Assembly (NCBI GenBank): GCA_022496805.1
Contig: CM040085.1
Location: 43,863,811 to 43,927,810, forward strand
Length of the DNA stretch: 64,000 bases
From: Pohlia nutans
Lineage: Eukaryota; Streptophyta; Bryopsida; Bryales; Mniaceae
Reading direction: 5' to 3'
Shown here: positions 1-12,000 of the stretch, piece after piece
How positions within the stretch are numbered: position 1 is the stretch's first letter
Layout: every line of letters starts with the position of its first letter
Program-made: the position numbers and the translations under genes
The notes under the pieces: model-generated
What the model was told of the DNA's origin: nothing
Seen by the model: the letters and a program-made list of their open reading frames with translations, nothing else
Database searches by the model: none

Positions 1-241
1 TTGATGTTGAGTTCAATGAAGTGCCGCCGGTCGGGGACGATGGCTTCCCACCTCGTGACAACGAAGGTAGCGATGACGGAATGGAGGACAATAACGACCC
101 TATGGAATCAAGCGGGACAGCGATGAACATCAACGACCCTAGTGGCATAGTCTTGGATACCCTTTTACACGAAGCAAATACTCCGCTTTATGCAGGGAGC
201 TCTTCCAACCGTCTCACCTCCATACTCATGATACTTGTGTG
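1..241 (+). pseudogene. CACTA TNP2-like transposase, N-terminal fragment before insertion
   Basis: The frame starting at base 3 is open through the window edge. It reads through an acidic stretch into ANTPLYAGSSSNRLTSILMI, the conserved N-terminal block of TNP2-like CACTA transposases. In that family this block is followed by a C-x-x-(F/H)-G-V-S-N segment. Here the frame runs instead into GC-rich inverted-repeat sequence of the inserted MULE. The missing continuation is found at 14006, and the junction carries an 11-bp target duplication (231-241 and 13995-14005). Confidence 0.85.
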
Positions 242-294
242 GACGAGGATAGTATGCGCGCGGGGAGCGGGGAGCGGTGAGCAGTGAGCGGAGA
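242..294 (+). repeat. Left terminal inverted repeat of the MULE
   Basis: The core at 272-294 (beginning GAGCGGTGAGCA) matches the reverse complement of 13955-13977 at 22 of 23 positions. The outer 30 bases are only weakly similar to the other end. Such short, partly degenerate TIRs are known among plant MULEs. Confidence 0.8.
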
Positions 295-782
295 AATGTG
301 GGATTACGAGCAAGAATTTTAGGTCAACCGTGGTCTACGACACTATAATTAGTAAATATTCGAATATTCGTTTATTTTTAGTAATTTTTTGGACCTATGA
401 CTGTGGAATATTTGGTACCTATTACCGTGGGTTAGGGTCAGTGGTTCAGGAATAAAGGCACATGTAAGGCACACTCTGTCTCTATAACCGAGGTAATTAG
501 ACCCAAATCTGCGGTTTAGGGTAAAAAGAGATTGTTATTTCAGCGTCTTATTAGGGGCTAATCCACTGGTTTGGACGAAATTATTTCAAATTCATAGCAA
601 GTTTAGCGTTTAGACCAGTTTGAATACAAAATAGAAAAAATACCAGAGTTTAAGGTTTAGGGTTTCATAAATAATATAACATGATTTTCAAAACTGCAGT
701 AGTGGCCCTTTTAGTCTCACTACAATTTCATTGATTTGGAGAGTGAACATGTCAACAATTGAACTAACAACATTGAAGAATC
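295..782. other. Non-coding subterminal region of the MULE
   Basis: No open reading frame, RNA gene or clear repeat is seen. The stretch is AT-rich, contains a telomere-like TTTAGGGTTT word near 650, and probably holds the 3' region of the transposase gene. Confidence 0.5.
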
Positions 783-3700
783 CTAGGATGTTGAATGAGT
801 CAACAATCCACTCTCAAGAACTAGCTTAACTTCGTTGAAGCTAAGAGTGGGCGCATGTATGAAGGCATCTACATCAACATCAAACCCACAAACGACCGTG
901 AAGACAAAATAGAGATGTTTGCAGTGAGCCCATTGCTTGCGTCCTCCCTTTTCCTTGGTCACCATCTCCTTGAAATAAGGGCAGGAGCAGTCTGGAAACT
1001 GGGAAATTGTAAGAAAGTACTGCTGATTTGTCGGAGGCGTGCCTGAATCCAACGTGACGATGCAACCCAGGGCAGGGACCGGAACCATGTCCACCTTCCT
1101 TATGCAACCCTTGAATGCTGCAGCGCTAGCACAGTTGTTGGCTTGCTTGATGGATGGGCTCTTCTTGTTGCGGCGGACATTCTTGCCATGACGTTGCTTG
1201 GGAACTTCAGCAGGGAAAGCTGGAGTAATATATGTTGACAAGTCGACGGGGAGACGGTGATCTAGGAGGAGCCTTCGCGGCGATATGACCTCGCGTTGTG
1301 GATGTTGAAAGCCAGCATTTTCTAGGGCAAGTATCTCCTTGCGTGTTAGGTTAGTACCGTTCTTCACAGACCAGATGTCCGGGACCTCAGGGCGGGACAT
1401 AATCCACTTTCTGCGGGTTCCTTTGACACACCTCTCGATGTCGTCGTTGCAGAAGAAGAATTGCATGCGCTCCTTGTGATTCTTCTTGTAGTTGTCCATC
1501 ATGCCCGTGTACGTAGGAGCAGCGGTAGATTTCCCGTCTTGTATGATTCGAGCGATGCACTTTTGCTTAGTCACAGCCTGCTGCGCGAAACATGCCTTTG
1601 CACATGGGGCTTTTAGCCTAGCTATGTGCCACTGACTCTCGTCGCAAGCCGTTTCTTGCACGGAAGTAACGTGGTGTAGAGCTGCTGCTCGGGTTGCTTC
1701 TTGAACCTGCACTAGTACATCAGACTTCTCTAGTTCTAGGGCAGAGACTGACAGCTCCACAGAAGAAGAATTTAGGTTTAGGGTGTTCCTTGCACCCCTG
1801 GTCTGGACTCGAGGACAAGAGATGCTGATCTTGTCACGTCTGTGAGAGTCATACTCCGAACCGATGGGAACGTCTGCTTTCCGCTTCAACGACATGAAGA
1901 CTTCTTCTCCTTCGAGTTGAGGCATTCGAGTGCAAAACTCCTCCGCTCCAGGCATCTTCGCTAATGCTTCGTGTAGGGATTTCGAGTTCCCCGTGCGCTC
2001 TGTAGACTTCTGTGCAATCCGGAGTTTCAGTTCTTCTTTGGTAGGGCCAGTTCCAGCTCTATCTCCCTTGAGGTATTGGTAGTACGCGACGCTCTGCATG
2101 AAGGATCGGATGAAGTCATCCACAGTAGCGACAAACAGGTCTGATCCTCGATCATCAGATTGCGGTTTCCATTTGTTGTGGATACTTTCTGCTAAGTTGC
2201 AAGAGGGCATTTCGGCCAACTCGTCCTCAGTGAGGTCCTATTATATAAAAAGCAATGCACATTTAGAGTTAGTAGTTGTAGTGAGGAGAACAAGCAATGG
2301 CATGGACTTAGGGTTTAGAGTTTAGGGTTTTGGAGCTTACAAGTTGCATGAAGCCTCCCCACTCGCGGTATCGAAAATGCCAAAAGGCTAGCCATAGGTC
2401 GAGATGCCTCAATCCATCTTCAGCAGTAGCTCCGGAGGAGTGCCACCAAGCTCGGATACCAAGATAGCAAGAATCTGCCTCCGCTTGCGTCGAGGCGTTC
2501 TTGTATTGCTTGCAGAGCATGCGATGTTGGTCTTGGAGGTCAGCTTTGATGTCAGCCTTCGTGTGCTTCTCCAATGACTGCACCCAATGGAAGAGACATG
2601 TTCGCTCTTTATTAAGCATTGGGATTAAAACATCTCCACTCCCGTACACAATGCGTACAACATTCCAGTTTGCTTGGGCGCTGTCTGCCATGAAGCCCTT
2701 GAAGTTTGGATCTTGAAGTCCGTGGCGAGCGACGACGGCATTGAGATTCTTCCAAACGACCATTTGAGCTACGACGTCTTCCGACTGCATATCGCACAAC
2801 GCAATGGTCATAACACGGCAATAAGTGGGGTCGTAAACATGGCAGCCCATGGTTGTCCACTGTTTCACCCTCTTCATATGATCGAACATGAGCCATGCGT
2901 TTTGCAGGTCTCCACCAGGCTGCATTTGCTTCACAAGGTCAACTCCGCTACCGGGACCACTCTCTGGCATTTTGAAGACGAAGACCTTGTCCGACTCCGA
3001 TCCTTGACCAGGGAACTTATTCTCGTGGACAAATGGCCAGTTGCTGGAGCCGCGAAGCTTGGTGATGCTATCCATGATACCGAACCTTCGGAAGTACTTG
3101 AAGCCTGTCACCTTGTTGCGAATGTTGGGGGAGGCCAACTCCTTGCATCTGTCAAAGAGCGGCAGGAGGTCATCGAGTTCAAGAGTTTTTGATTCTGCAC
3201 CTTCGGCTGCCACAAGCATATCCCCAACCATCTCTTTTGTTGCCTCTAAGACGATCGCAGACTTGGTTGTAGAAGGAGTTCGGTGCACGTGCTCCTCCTC
3301 CAAACTCTCGCCTATGGCAATATCGTCTTGGTAAGCCCCGACTTTGACAGGGTGGTCGTGAGTTCCAAAATGAACACAAGCTCGAGTCATGTTGTTTTTA
3401 TCTAGGACGTAATATATTTTCGCATCGCAGGTTGCAAGACAAGAGGGAAGAACTTTACAGCATTTGCAAACAAGAGTGGAGCCCTTGGGAGGATTTGATC
3501 CCACGTCCAAAACAAAAGAAGATACTCCATCCCACTTAGTTTCGTTAACAACTGTTGTGCGGTGAACATGGGTTAGAAAATCGCAGTCGACATTTTCACA
3601 TTGTAAATGACCACAACAAGAGGAGGTACGGAATATCAACCCAAAATCATTGACAATGTTGGACGTGTGAGTACGAGTCCACACATGCCCATCATAGTGT

Positions 3701-4413
3701 TTGTCCATGCCACGGAGTTGCTTCGCTTTGTTGGATCCTGAAGAGGATCCCAACGGAGGGAACTCAAAGATGACATCGCCATTGTACTAGGGCGGCAAGA
3801 ACTCTACTCGCTTGACAGAGGTAGAGTTGTAGTCAAATTTTTTGAAGATATTCCTAGAACCCTTCCTAGCAAATAGCAATTTCAAGCACTCTACGACACT
3901 TTGTTTTGGTGACAGAGAAAGCGGTGTAGGTTGCTTACTAGTGGAAGGACAACTGCCTGCAGAAGATTGGGGATTAGGCTGAGAAGGAGGAAAGATAGGA
4001 TCGTGTTCTACATTCTCTGGGACTTCATCGTCACTAAGTTCATAGATCGTCTCTAAACCTGGCTCAATTTTCACTCGACCTAGCATAGTGGTTTGCATAG
4101 TGCAAGTCGATGACTCCCTTGGAGTCAAGAGTTCGGTAGATGCACCCATAAGGCAATCGGATAGACCGTAAGCTCTATACCTACCTGCCTTAAGCAACCA
4201 CACTCTTCTATCTTCAGTAGTGGTTGGGAGTTGCCTAACGGTGTGCGTAAGTAGACCAGACTCAGCATCGAATACCTCTTCATCAACGTGCACCGTTGCT
4301 GCAAGAATCTGAAACGTTAAACTAAGACTGAACGCAGAGACAACTGCTACTCCATTGTCCCCTAGCGGGAACGAAGTAGGGACGCCTGCTCCTTCGACAC
4401 GAATGAGTGCCAT
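783..4413 (-). pseudogene. MULE transposase, two exons, one in-frame TAG
   Basis: Coding runs 4413-2341, then an intron (2340-2238; donor GTAAGC, acceptor ATAG), then 2237-783. About 1165 codons are in one phase. The N-terminal 208 residues lack a recognised domain. Then comes a WRKY-GCM1/FLYWCH-like zinc finger (CCGHLQCENVDC ... CKCC ... HFGTHDHP) and a MULE DDE core. Its probable first two acids lie in HVYDPTYCRVMTIALCD and FMADSAQANW, and the third near EDELAEMPSCNLAESIHNKW, which crosses the intron and so confirms it. The protein ends with a SWIM zinc finger (CSCPYFK ... HCKH). A single TAG at 3787-3789 separates the first 208 codons from the rest in the same frame; a CAG-to-TAG change would explain it. 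Translation from 3753 alone would need a non-ATG start. This copy is therefore probably inactive unless the stop is read through or spliced out. Confidence 0.85.
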
Positions 4414-4497
4414 GGTCTACTCTTGGAGAAGTGTAAATTCAAGACATTCAATGCAATCCGGAATGAGAGTGAGCATTTGGGAAATGGGTGCTTAAAT

Positions 4498-4590
4498 CTA
4501 GATGTGTGTTTCTGGATCCCTAAACTCTAAATCTAGATGTGTGTTTCTAGAACACTAAACCCTTAAACCTAGATGTGCGTTTCTGTAGAC
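4498..4590. repeat. Three 35-36 bp direct repeats upstream of the MULE transposase
   Basis: CTAGATGTGTGTTTCT recurs at 4498, 4533 and 4569, with partly conserved CTAAAC spacers. The repeats lie 85-180 bp before the transposase ATG, so they could be promoter elements or transposase-binding sites. That role is inferred from position only. Confidence 0.6.
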
Positions 4591-4941
4591 AGATATAATT
4601 GTAGGGTGCAACTGTTGCCTTCGGAAAACCACTGGGATTGGAAGTAGCCGTCTTAACTCTGACAGATATCTAAAAATAATTGCATGGATGCTGCACAATG
4701 AGCATGATGGCAAGTTGATACTAATGTCTGCTCTCAGGATTAGACTCTCTTAAAGAATGAATGATTCTTACCTCAATATTAGGCGCTAATTGATTTGAAT
4801 TTCCTATGTCAGTCTACCTTTACGGTCGCCAAGTTGACTGCAAGCTGCATTCTATCAATAGTAATTATTCAAAACAGAAGTCATAAATTGCTAGTGCCGG
4901 TTCAAAGCTGTTAACTGCTTGAACGATGAGAGTTCTTCATT

Positions 4942-7935
4942 ATGCCTAGAGGAGCCCAGATGAGAAGACGAAAGAGTAGTCTCAGGTTTAGTAGTAGAAA
5001 GGAATTGGAGCGAAGCAGGATGTGGATAAGGCGTGGGAAATCTCAGAAATCTGCCCAGGAGGACACTGCAAGAGTCTTGGATTATGGCAAACTTGTCAGT
5101 GAGCGCGAGTTGGAGATGATTCTAGAGACAAACTTCGAGACGCCCAGACAAAAGCCTCCACTACAAAGCGATCAACTAGACATTTGTGGAGACGAGGAAA
5201 GTGATTCAGAGGAAGAGTCGCATGATGTGGAGGTAACATTGTCTTTTTTATGTAAGCAGTCTGAGCTATAATTTTCCGTCTTCATGTAAACTCCAATGAG
5301 ACTAAGATTTGTATGTTTTCTATGGAGCTCCCAGTCTACCGTGCAAAACACTGTTGCTGAATCTCAGCAACCGAATAATATCCCCCCACCAACGACATCA
5401 GCAGCACCAATTCAGAAGGTACCCTATCTCATTCAAACGCTATCTCATCGTAAACACTAGTTCATTCATTAGATCTTGGTACCGAGAGGGTTCTGAGAGT
5501 CTGATTGGGATTCCAGTGAACTAGGGTTTATACTGCAGGAGGGTTTATCTTGGTACCGAGGAGGTACTCTGGTGCACTCTACGAACAATCTGAATTTTAA
5601 AGCACGAGGTTATGGCTTGATCAAGTTATGGCTTGAACAAGGTTATGGCTTGGTTTTTTTTAATTGGTTAGATCTGGAACTAATCAATACGCTTTACATA
5701 TTTTGCAATTCTTTTATGGTTGGTGTTAAGGAATCGTCGACGCTTCAACTAGGACTGAAAATAAGATTCGGAAACAATTATTGGTTATTTAATACAGCAA
5801 GCATGCTACACAGACAGAGTGTGTACAGAAGCTTAGTCAGGTGAAAAGTTTTATCGAGGATGTTATGGCTTGGATTCAATTCGAAGGTTAGTGTGGCTGT
5901 TGCCATTATTGTATTTGTTGATGTGTCTAATATTAGTTACTTCTTTGTTGTTGAAGAGTCTTTTAGATTATATGAATGTAATAGCTAGTGTTGTTGTTCT
6001 TGCTTTTTTTGGGTTGTTAGGTCTTTTTTGTTCATGGGAGCCACCATGTTGCCATATGGCTTAGTTTACTCACCTAGTCACTTTAGAATTGAGGCTTAGC
6101 TTTAGACTATGTGTAGGTGTAAAACCACTAAGGGCCACTTCATACTATGGCCAAAGGTCGAGAGGCAGTCGATTTCTTTTCATAAAAAATAGAGTTATCC
6201 GTAAAGTCCATCAAATTTTGAAGAAGCTAGATACCATGAATTTTTCTTTATTATACTCTTATTTGTTCACTCCAAAGAGATGAAAGGTGTGAAAGATCTT
6301 GGTGGTTTATCATTATTAGATGTGTAAGAGGCGTGTAAGAGCTTGGTGGTTTTTTAAAGTTTTCAAGAGTTTTTTAGAGATAAATAATCTCCCACAAATC
6401 AAGAATGGTGCTAAAAAACTTTTGAAGACCACCGAGCTCTTATACACCTCTTAGACATCCAATAATGATAAACCACCAAGGTCTTTCATACCTTTTATCT
6501 ATTTGGAGTGAATGAATAAGAATATAATGAAGCAAAATTCATGGTATCTAGCTTCTTCAAAATTTGATGGACTTTACGGATAACTCCAAGGGTGAAATCC
6601 TAGGGAAATTAATCAAGAAGAGTAAATCGGCACATAAATATATTCTTGAGGTTTTCTTTAACTTGTGAAAGTTGATTCTTGTTACAAACGATTAGATCAA
6701 TTAACTAAGAACATAATTACTTCCATAAAAGGACACAACGTCTTTAGCTTCAACTTGTGCTGGTCTAATTTAGAAATTCTGCATGCCTCACATGAGTCTT
6801 GCTGGTCACTGAGACTTGCTATTCCTGCACAAGTGATTCAAAAACTTTCAACGTTAACATGCCAGCTTACCAGCATGCCAGCACCGTCATTTACCTTAAA
6901 CCTAAACACTATACGTCAAAGAAGTAGAATCGACGATCGAGTTTCACGATCGGTGATGAGCCTGAGCTTGCAGGCGCAGGCAAAAACCGTTTAGCTTAGT
7001 GAGTGCTCGAGGCTGAGAGCGCTGTAGACGTCATATGCATTGGTTTTGCCTGTTCGAAGTGCAAAGTGCGGCCGCGAACGATGAGCTCGGCCCAGCCAGC
7101 CAGCTTTGTTGCGAGGGACGACGTTGCTAGCCCAACGAGCAAGCAGCAGCAGCCCTACACCGCGGCCACTACTACCATTGCTTTCTAAGCCAAGTGGTGA
7201 GTTTCTGTTTGTTTGACTTTCATTGATGAGTTTCATTGAAAGGTGCGTCAGCAGATTCTCAACGTTTTGAACGAGTGGGGTCAAGGCATCCTCGTTGACG
7301 AGGGACGCTTCATAGGGTGGTTTTCTTTTGATAACGCTAGGCTCGAACTAGTGGTCACAGGGCACCCTCGTTGACGAGGGTTCCGGGTAAGGGAGCTTCT
7401 TTTGTATCTTTCCGTAATTTGTGTCATTAATCTATCAATCTCTTGTAATGAATATGTCTTTAGTGAAGCCAATGGGCTCCAGTTCAAGCTACTTCAGAAG
7501 CATACGTTAATGTTGATCTCACTGCTTCCTTTCGATTATTGTTTTAATATTCATTCTCACATTTGTGATAGCAGGCTGGCTATCATCTTTTGCATGCTTT
7601 TCTTATTGTTGAGGTTCTCACTTTTATCTGATGCTCCTGCTATCTCTGATGTGTATTTGCAGGCAGATGTGCAAGCTGTGAAGGAAGCTCTTAACTCAGC
7701 AGTAGATGCACTGAATGCGGTTGAAGGATCTGTGCAATTCTTTTCACCGAAGGTGAGACTATTGTTAAAAGAATTTACGTTTGAACATTCTTTTCTGGTG
7801 TGTAGAATCTTGTTTTGAATCTTGTATGCCTTCTTTGGTGGGAATCGGCAGTTCGTTAGCAAGTCGTCTAGAAATCGGGACAAGAACCAAATTGCTGAAA
7901 TTGCGATATGTCTGGGGGAGAAGAACCGCCTCTAA
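4942..7935 (+). CDS. Small four-exon gene of the MULE, unknown function
   Basis: I do not recognise this protein. A model with four phase-0 exons fits perfect GT-AG signals: 4942-5232, 5335-5418, 7663-7752 and 7852-7935 (182 residues, then TAA). The N-terminus is strongly basic (MRRRKSSLRFSSRKELERSR). An acidic patch follows (GDEESDSEEESHD), then a P/Q/T-rich linker, then a predicted helix (ADVQAVKEALNSAVDALNAV) and a basic tail. The basic start and helical end would suit a small nuclear or DNA-binding accessory protein, but no known motif supports that. It is read towards the methyltransferase gene and divergently from the transposase. Intron 2 (2.2 kb) holds MITE-like insertions. The exons could instead belong to two genes, since a separate short ATG frame starts at 7081. 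Confidence 0.45.
5419..6131. other. Intron 2 of the small MULE gene, AT-rich
   Basis: Short TATGGCTTG(A/G) direct repeats occur at about 5600-5655. Otherwise no coding or repeat feature is seen. Several open frames here have no recognisable content. Confidence 0.4.
6132..6190 (+). repeat. Truncated Harbinger-like MITE end
   Basis: GGGCCACTTCATACTATGG followed by a GTCGAGAGGC motif matches the ends and interior of the complete MITE at 22698-23060. No matching right end is found before the hairpin at 6193, so only one end survives. Confidence 0.5.
6193..6585. repeat. 393-bp fold-back element, long near-perfect hairpin
   Basis: The left arm (about 6193-6385) begins AGTTATCCGTAAAGTCCATC and the right arm is its reverse complement, ending at 6585. 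The arms match closely along roughly 190 bp with a very short loop. The element lies in the plus-strand intron of the small MULE gene, so transcription would make a long double-stranded hairpin, a plausible substrate for Dicer-like processing. No clear target duplication is seen. Confidence 0.75.
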
Positions 7936-8858
7936 CTAGCTCAAAATCCAAAACTGGAAGGCAAGTTATAGGTCGTCCTTTTCAAGGGTCTTAACACCGT
8001 GGGTCTTTTCAAAAGCTCTATTATATCATGTGGCTGCTTGTGCATCACAGCACTCGGTAGGGCAGTGTGACTGAGGTTCAAAGAATCTCTTACTTATTTT
8101 CGCACAAGCTTAGCATAGAGTCGTAGTACATCTTGTCTAGATTCGGGGAATTAATATAGATTTGGAATTATTTGATAGATGTGGTTGACTGTCTGAATGT
8201 CTATTTTGGTTTTTCAGAGGGGCCTCCATCTACCCTCGTTTCCGAGGGTCCTCTATATGAACAATTTATTTTGAATCAATTGCAAATAATAAATAATATT
8301 TAAATATTTTTACAATTCACTACCATGTCTATCGCATCTGTCTAGTTGTTGTCGAGGGGTCTTAATGCACCCTCGGTGTCGAGGATCATCTCCTAGGCTA
8401 TTTTTTATTCATTTATTGTATTCATATATTTTTAAATTTTATGTTTCAATGACTCTTTCAATTTTATTGATCTTTAAGAGGGGATTCTAGGTACCCTCGT
8501 TGTCGAGGGTCTTCTACAAGTGTACTTTTTAACTATTTTTTGAGATCTATTATATTATTCAACAATTATTATAGTAACCTTTGAAATTATTATATCGTCT
8601 ATTGCGTTTGCTTTAATATTGGGACGGGCTCCCAAGGCACCCTCGTTATCGAGGGTCATCTTCGAGGGTGTTCATTTTTCAAAACCGTATGTTCTGTTTT
8701 TGCAGGTTACTTTTAACTCAATTTATGAAGCAAGGTATATTTTGAGATCTATTGTATTATTCAACAATTATTATATTTACTTTTGAAATTATGATATCGT
8801 CTACTGCGTCTGCCTTAATATTGGGAGGGGCTCCCAAGGCACCCTCGTTATCGAGGGT
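7290..8858. repeat. Seven copies of an ACCCTCGTTNNCGAGGGT palindrome
   Basis: Copies lie at 7290-7303 (core only), 7364-7381, 8232-8249, 8369-8386 (diverged), 8493-8510, 8639-8656 and 8841-8858. Each can fold into a CCCTCG/CGAGGG hairpin with a 4-6 base loop. Half-sites (GTCGAGGGG, TTCGAGGGTG) lie beside several copies. The array fills the region immediately before the ParB/methyltransferase-like gene. Apart from the 200-bp duplication noted separately, the intervening sequence is not repeated, so the motif is conserved beyond its surroundings. Confidence 0.85.
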
Positions 8859-8942
8859 CCTCTCCGAGGGTGTTCATTTTTCAAAATGTATGTTCTCTTT
8901 TTGCAGGTTGCTTTTAACTTAATTTATGAGGCAAGGTATATA
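8540..8942 (+). repeat. Tandem duplication of about 200 bp containing an exon-like segment
   Basis: Sequence from about 8540 (GAGATCTATTATATTATTCA) is repeated from about 8739. Each copy includes one palindrome and a 29-base segment flanked by TTTTTGCAG and GTATAT (8706-8734 and 8907-8935) that could encode V-(A/T)-F-N-(L/S)-I-Y-E-A. The segment may be a duplicated 5' exon of the downstream gene, but I cannot join it in phase to the next coding block. Confidence 0.7.
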
Positions 8943-9024
8943 TTGAAATGTTGCAATATATATTGCAATATTGAATGAGCATGCTTGCTCTCCACAGAAG
9001 GATTGATACTCTAATGGTGGTAAA

Positions 9025-12000
9025 ATGACAACATTTAATGCTAGGTTGGGTTGTTCTAATTTCCATGCTTTTATGTCCTTGAAGGATTTGATGATGGGAG
9101 ATGTTTCCATGATGGAGAGGGAGGCTTCTGAGAGCTTGGAGGCATTGGAAAATGATACTGTTGATACTCCAGTGTCAATTGAAGTAGCGGAAGATGACAT
9201 TCGATCAAAGCAGAATTATAATTTTGCGGCGTTGATAAATTCATTGCTCATCTTGCCATTGGAGAAATCTCGCACGAAAATTCCTTTGTGTCGGATGACA
9301 AAGATGCTTTTTGTAAGGCCAAGTCTAAAAACGGATATTGAGAAGTTGGAGGCTGACTTCCTAAATGGATATCGCGAAGGGAATAGGGTGTTTTATGTAT
9401 CCATGTTCTATGCAAAAGGAATTGTGCTTGAAGTATCAGAAGTGGAGAAGGCTACTTGGGATCCTATATGGGTTGTCGGGAATGAGAGATTTGAACGACT
9501 CCTTTTATCCGACCCTAATTTAGCAATGTTTTCAAACAAAATGTTTTTCGTTTGGGATGGGAATCACAGACTGCGGGCTTGGATGAATGTCATTGGTGCG
9601 AAGCATTCTGATTAACCGTCATGGCATTACTCAGTAGATTCCATTTGCCTTGATCCAAAGGAGAGTGCAGGCCTCCTCTTGGATGCTATGCAAAGTATTA
9701 ATGAGTAAGTCTATTTGGTTTTGACTATCCATTCATTTGGCTAATATGAACTTCGAAAGATTTTAATTTTTTTTGGGTTTGTATTTGCAACTCTGTTGAA
9801 AATTCTCATGTCAAGACAAATCTTGTCCATACTCTTCACCGCATTAGCTACTATGGGCAGCGTCCACTAGAAAGCTATCGCACACTAATATCTCCAGAGA
9901 GCTATGCTCGATGTGAGAAGAGGACAAAATCATTTTGGTTTCCTCTGATTGCTGATGTTTTTATGACTTTTCTATTTAAGGTGAGATATCTCCATTCACT
10001 AATGAGTTCTCTTTATTCACATTTGTTATTATAATATTGTAGCATTTGATGATCTGATTTTCTATGTAGAGGGAAATTAGTGCCGCATCAGATGAGGCAG
10101 CTCGGATTTACAAAGAAAATACGCCATTGGAGAGAGGAGTTCTAAAGCACTATCTGAAGTGATGCACAGTGCGGCTATGAGTACCACTAAGGGACTTGTA
10201 AAGCGGTTCGAGAAATAGTCTGCTGTTGCAGATCCTGCGCTCCAGGATTTCTTGAACAGGTTTTATTTTCACTCATTTTTATGATTGATTATGAACTTAT
10301 TCTTATGATTGATAAGTAGAACTTTGAAAGAATTTTAAAATAAAATTGACTTAAACTTTGAAATTGCCTATGGCAGGTGCAAGCGCATTACAATGTTTAT
10401 TCAAAACCAGAAATGCATTTGGACAAGCTCCAAAGCATTGCAACAGCAGAGATTGAATCTGCATATAAAGTACGATGGCTACGTTGGTGGAATTCTAGTA
10501 CCATGAACAAGTTAGCTATAAAGTTTCCAAAGGCACGAGTTGCACCCGTTTCTCTTTTACCATGGTTGAATCGGGCTTCATTCTATGCTGGTGTAAGTGT
10601 TCACTTCATTTTCACTCACATGGTTTTTGGCTTTATAATATCTTTCGATTTATTCAATAAAATTATAATGTTATTTTTTTTGAATGTTCAGTTGGAGGAA
10701 ATGGCAATGAAAGAATTCAATTCAATTGTTGAGAGTAACAATATTACTATTGTCACGACTGGAGAGGAGCCAGATTCATTGGAAAATTATCTAGAGAAAT
10801 GGAGAATTCTTCTTTGGGGCAACGCTTATAAGCCATTTTTCATTGGACAAAAAGGTTTTCTCAAATCGACCTATGAGGGGAGTGAATTGGCTATGAAACG
10901 GCTCCTTTACAGGTATTCTAACTCATAAGGCCGAATTCAACATTTTGAGACGTTTCGCAATTTGGAGACGGAATGTTAGTTATTCAAATTTTTTTTTTAA
11001 AAACTAATCATTGAAACCGAAGAAATATATTGGTCAAATAGTGATTCTATAATGAAATGCTAAAAGTTGATGTTCTTACCTATTTATAAAAAATATACTA
11101 GTAAAGAGATAAAACGGTTTATTTTCGAGTCGAAAATAAAAATGGGACTGCAAAGAGTCTCAATATAATGAATATAACCTTTCATGTAGATTAATTCATT
11201 GAAGTAATTCCAATCGATTGTATGTTTTGTTCTGACACTTATTCAATGCATTAACTCAATTCAACAAAATATGTAGGTACTTCAAGAGGCATTTGCTCCC
11301 ACTAAAGGCAATTCAAAAAAGGGACATGCCAAAAAATTTCGATTCTTGGGTTGATAAGAATTCTGAGAGTTGTATCTACACCCCTGCACAATTGAAGAAA
11401 TTTAGTCTTCCTCATCTGCAAAATTGGGGCATGGTACTTGGAGTGTGGTGGTCAGTTTATTCCAGTTTATTCCAGTGAAGATTCTCTCTTTATTTCAATC
11501 AACAATGCATCTTCTCAAGAAGATGTTGCTCGAGTACTTGATGATTCCGATGAAGATGTTCAAGCTGTAGCTTCTAAAGATGTTCCATTGACAACCAAAG
11601 AGGCAAAGAAAGCGCAGCGTGTGGCACTAAAGGAGGCTCGTAGGGCTGAGAAGGTCATAGCAAAGGAATCGGCTAAAGCTGAAAGGGCAACAAAAAAAGC
11701 ATCGAAATCTGTACCTTCATATACTCAAGAGTTTCCTACTTTGACATGTACAAGTTCTTCTAAATCACCTCCCTATATTGAGAAGCTTCCAAGAGATCAA
11801 GATCATTCTACTCTTGTTTCACACATTATCAATGCTACTCAAAATCTATTCTTGTTGGCAAGGCTCAAATGAACGAATCTAAGGAGGATGATGACATTGA
11901 GGTATTGATTTTGAATGATTCAATTACAAAATTGAATGTTGAACTGCTTCATGATGGCTCTAAGCGTCCCGAACACAAGTTAGCCTTTGATTTCATATCT

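Noticed and set aside
2305..2335. TTAGGGTTTAGAGTTTAGGGTTTT telomere-like words
   Set aside because: Only a few degenerate units inside a transposase intron. Such words are common in plant non-coding DNA and do not indicate a telomere.
7290..8858. Regularly recurring palindromes considered as a CRISPR array
   Set aside because: Spacing is irregular (73 to 850 bp), the motif is only 18 bp, there are no cas-like genes and the DNA is plant nuclear.
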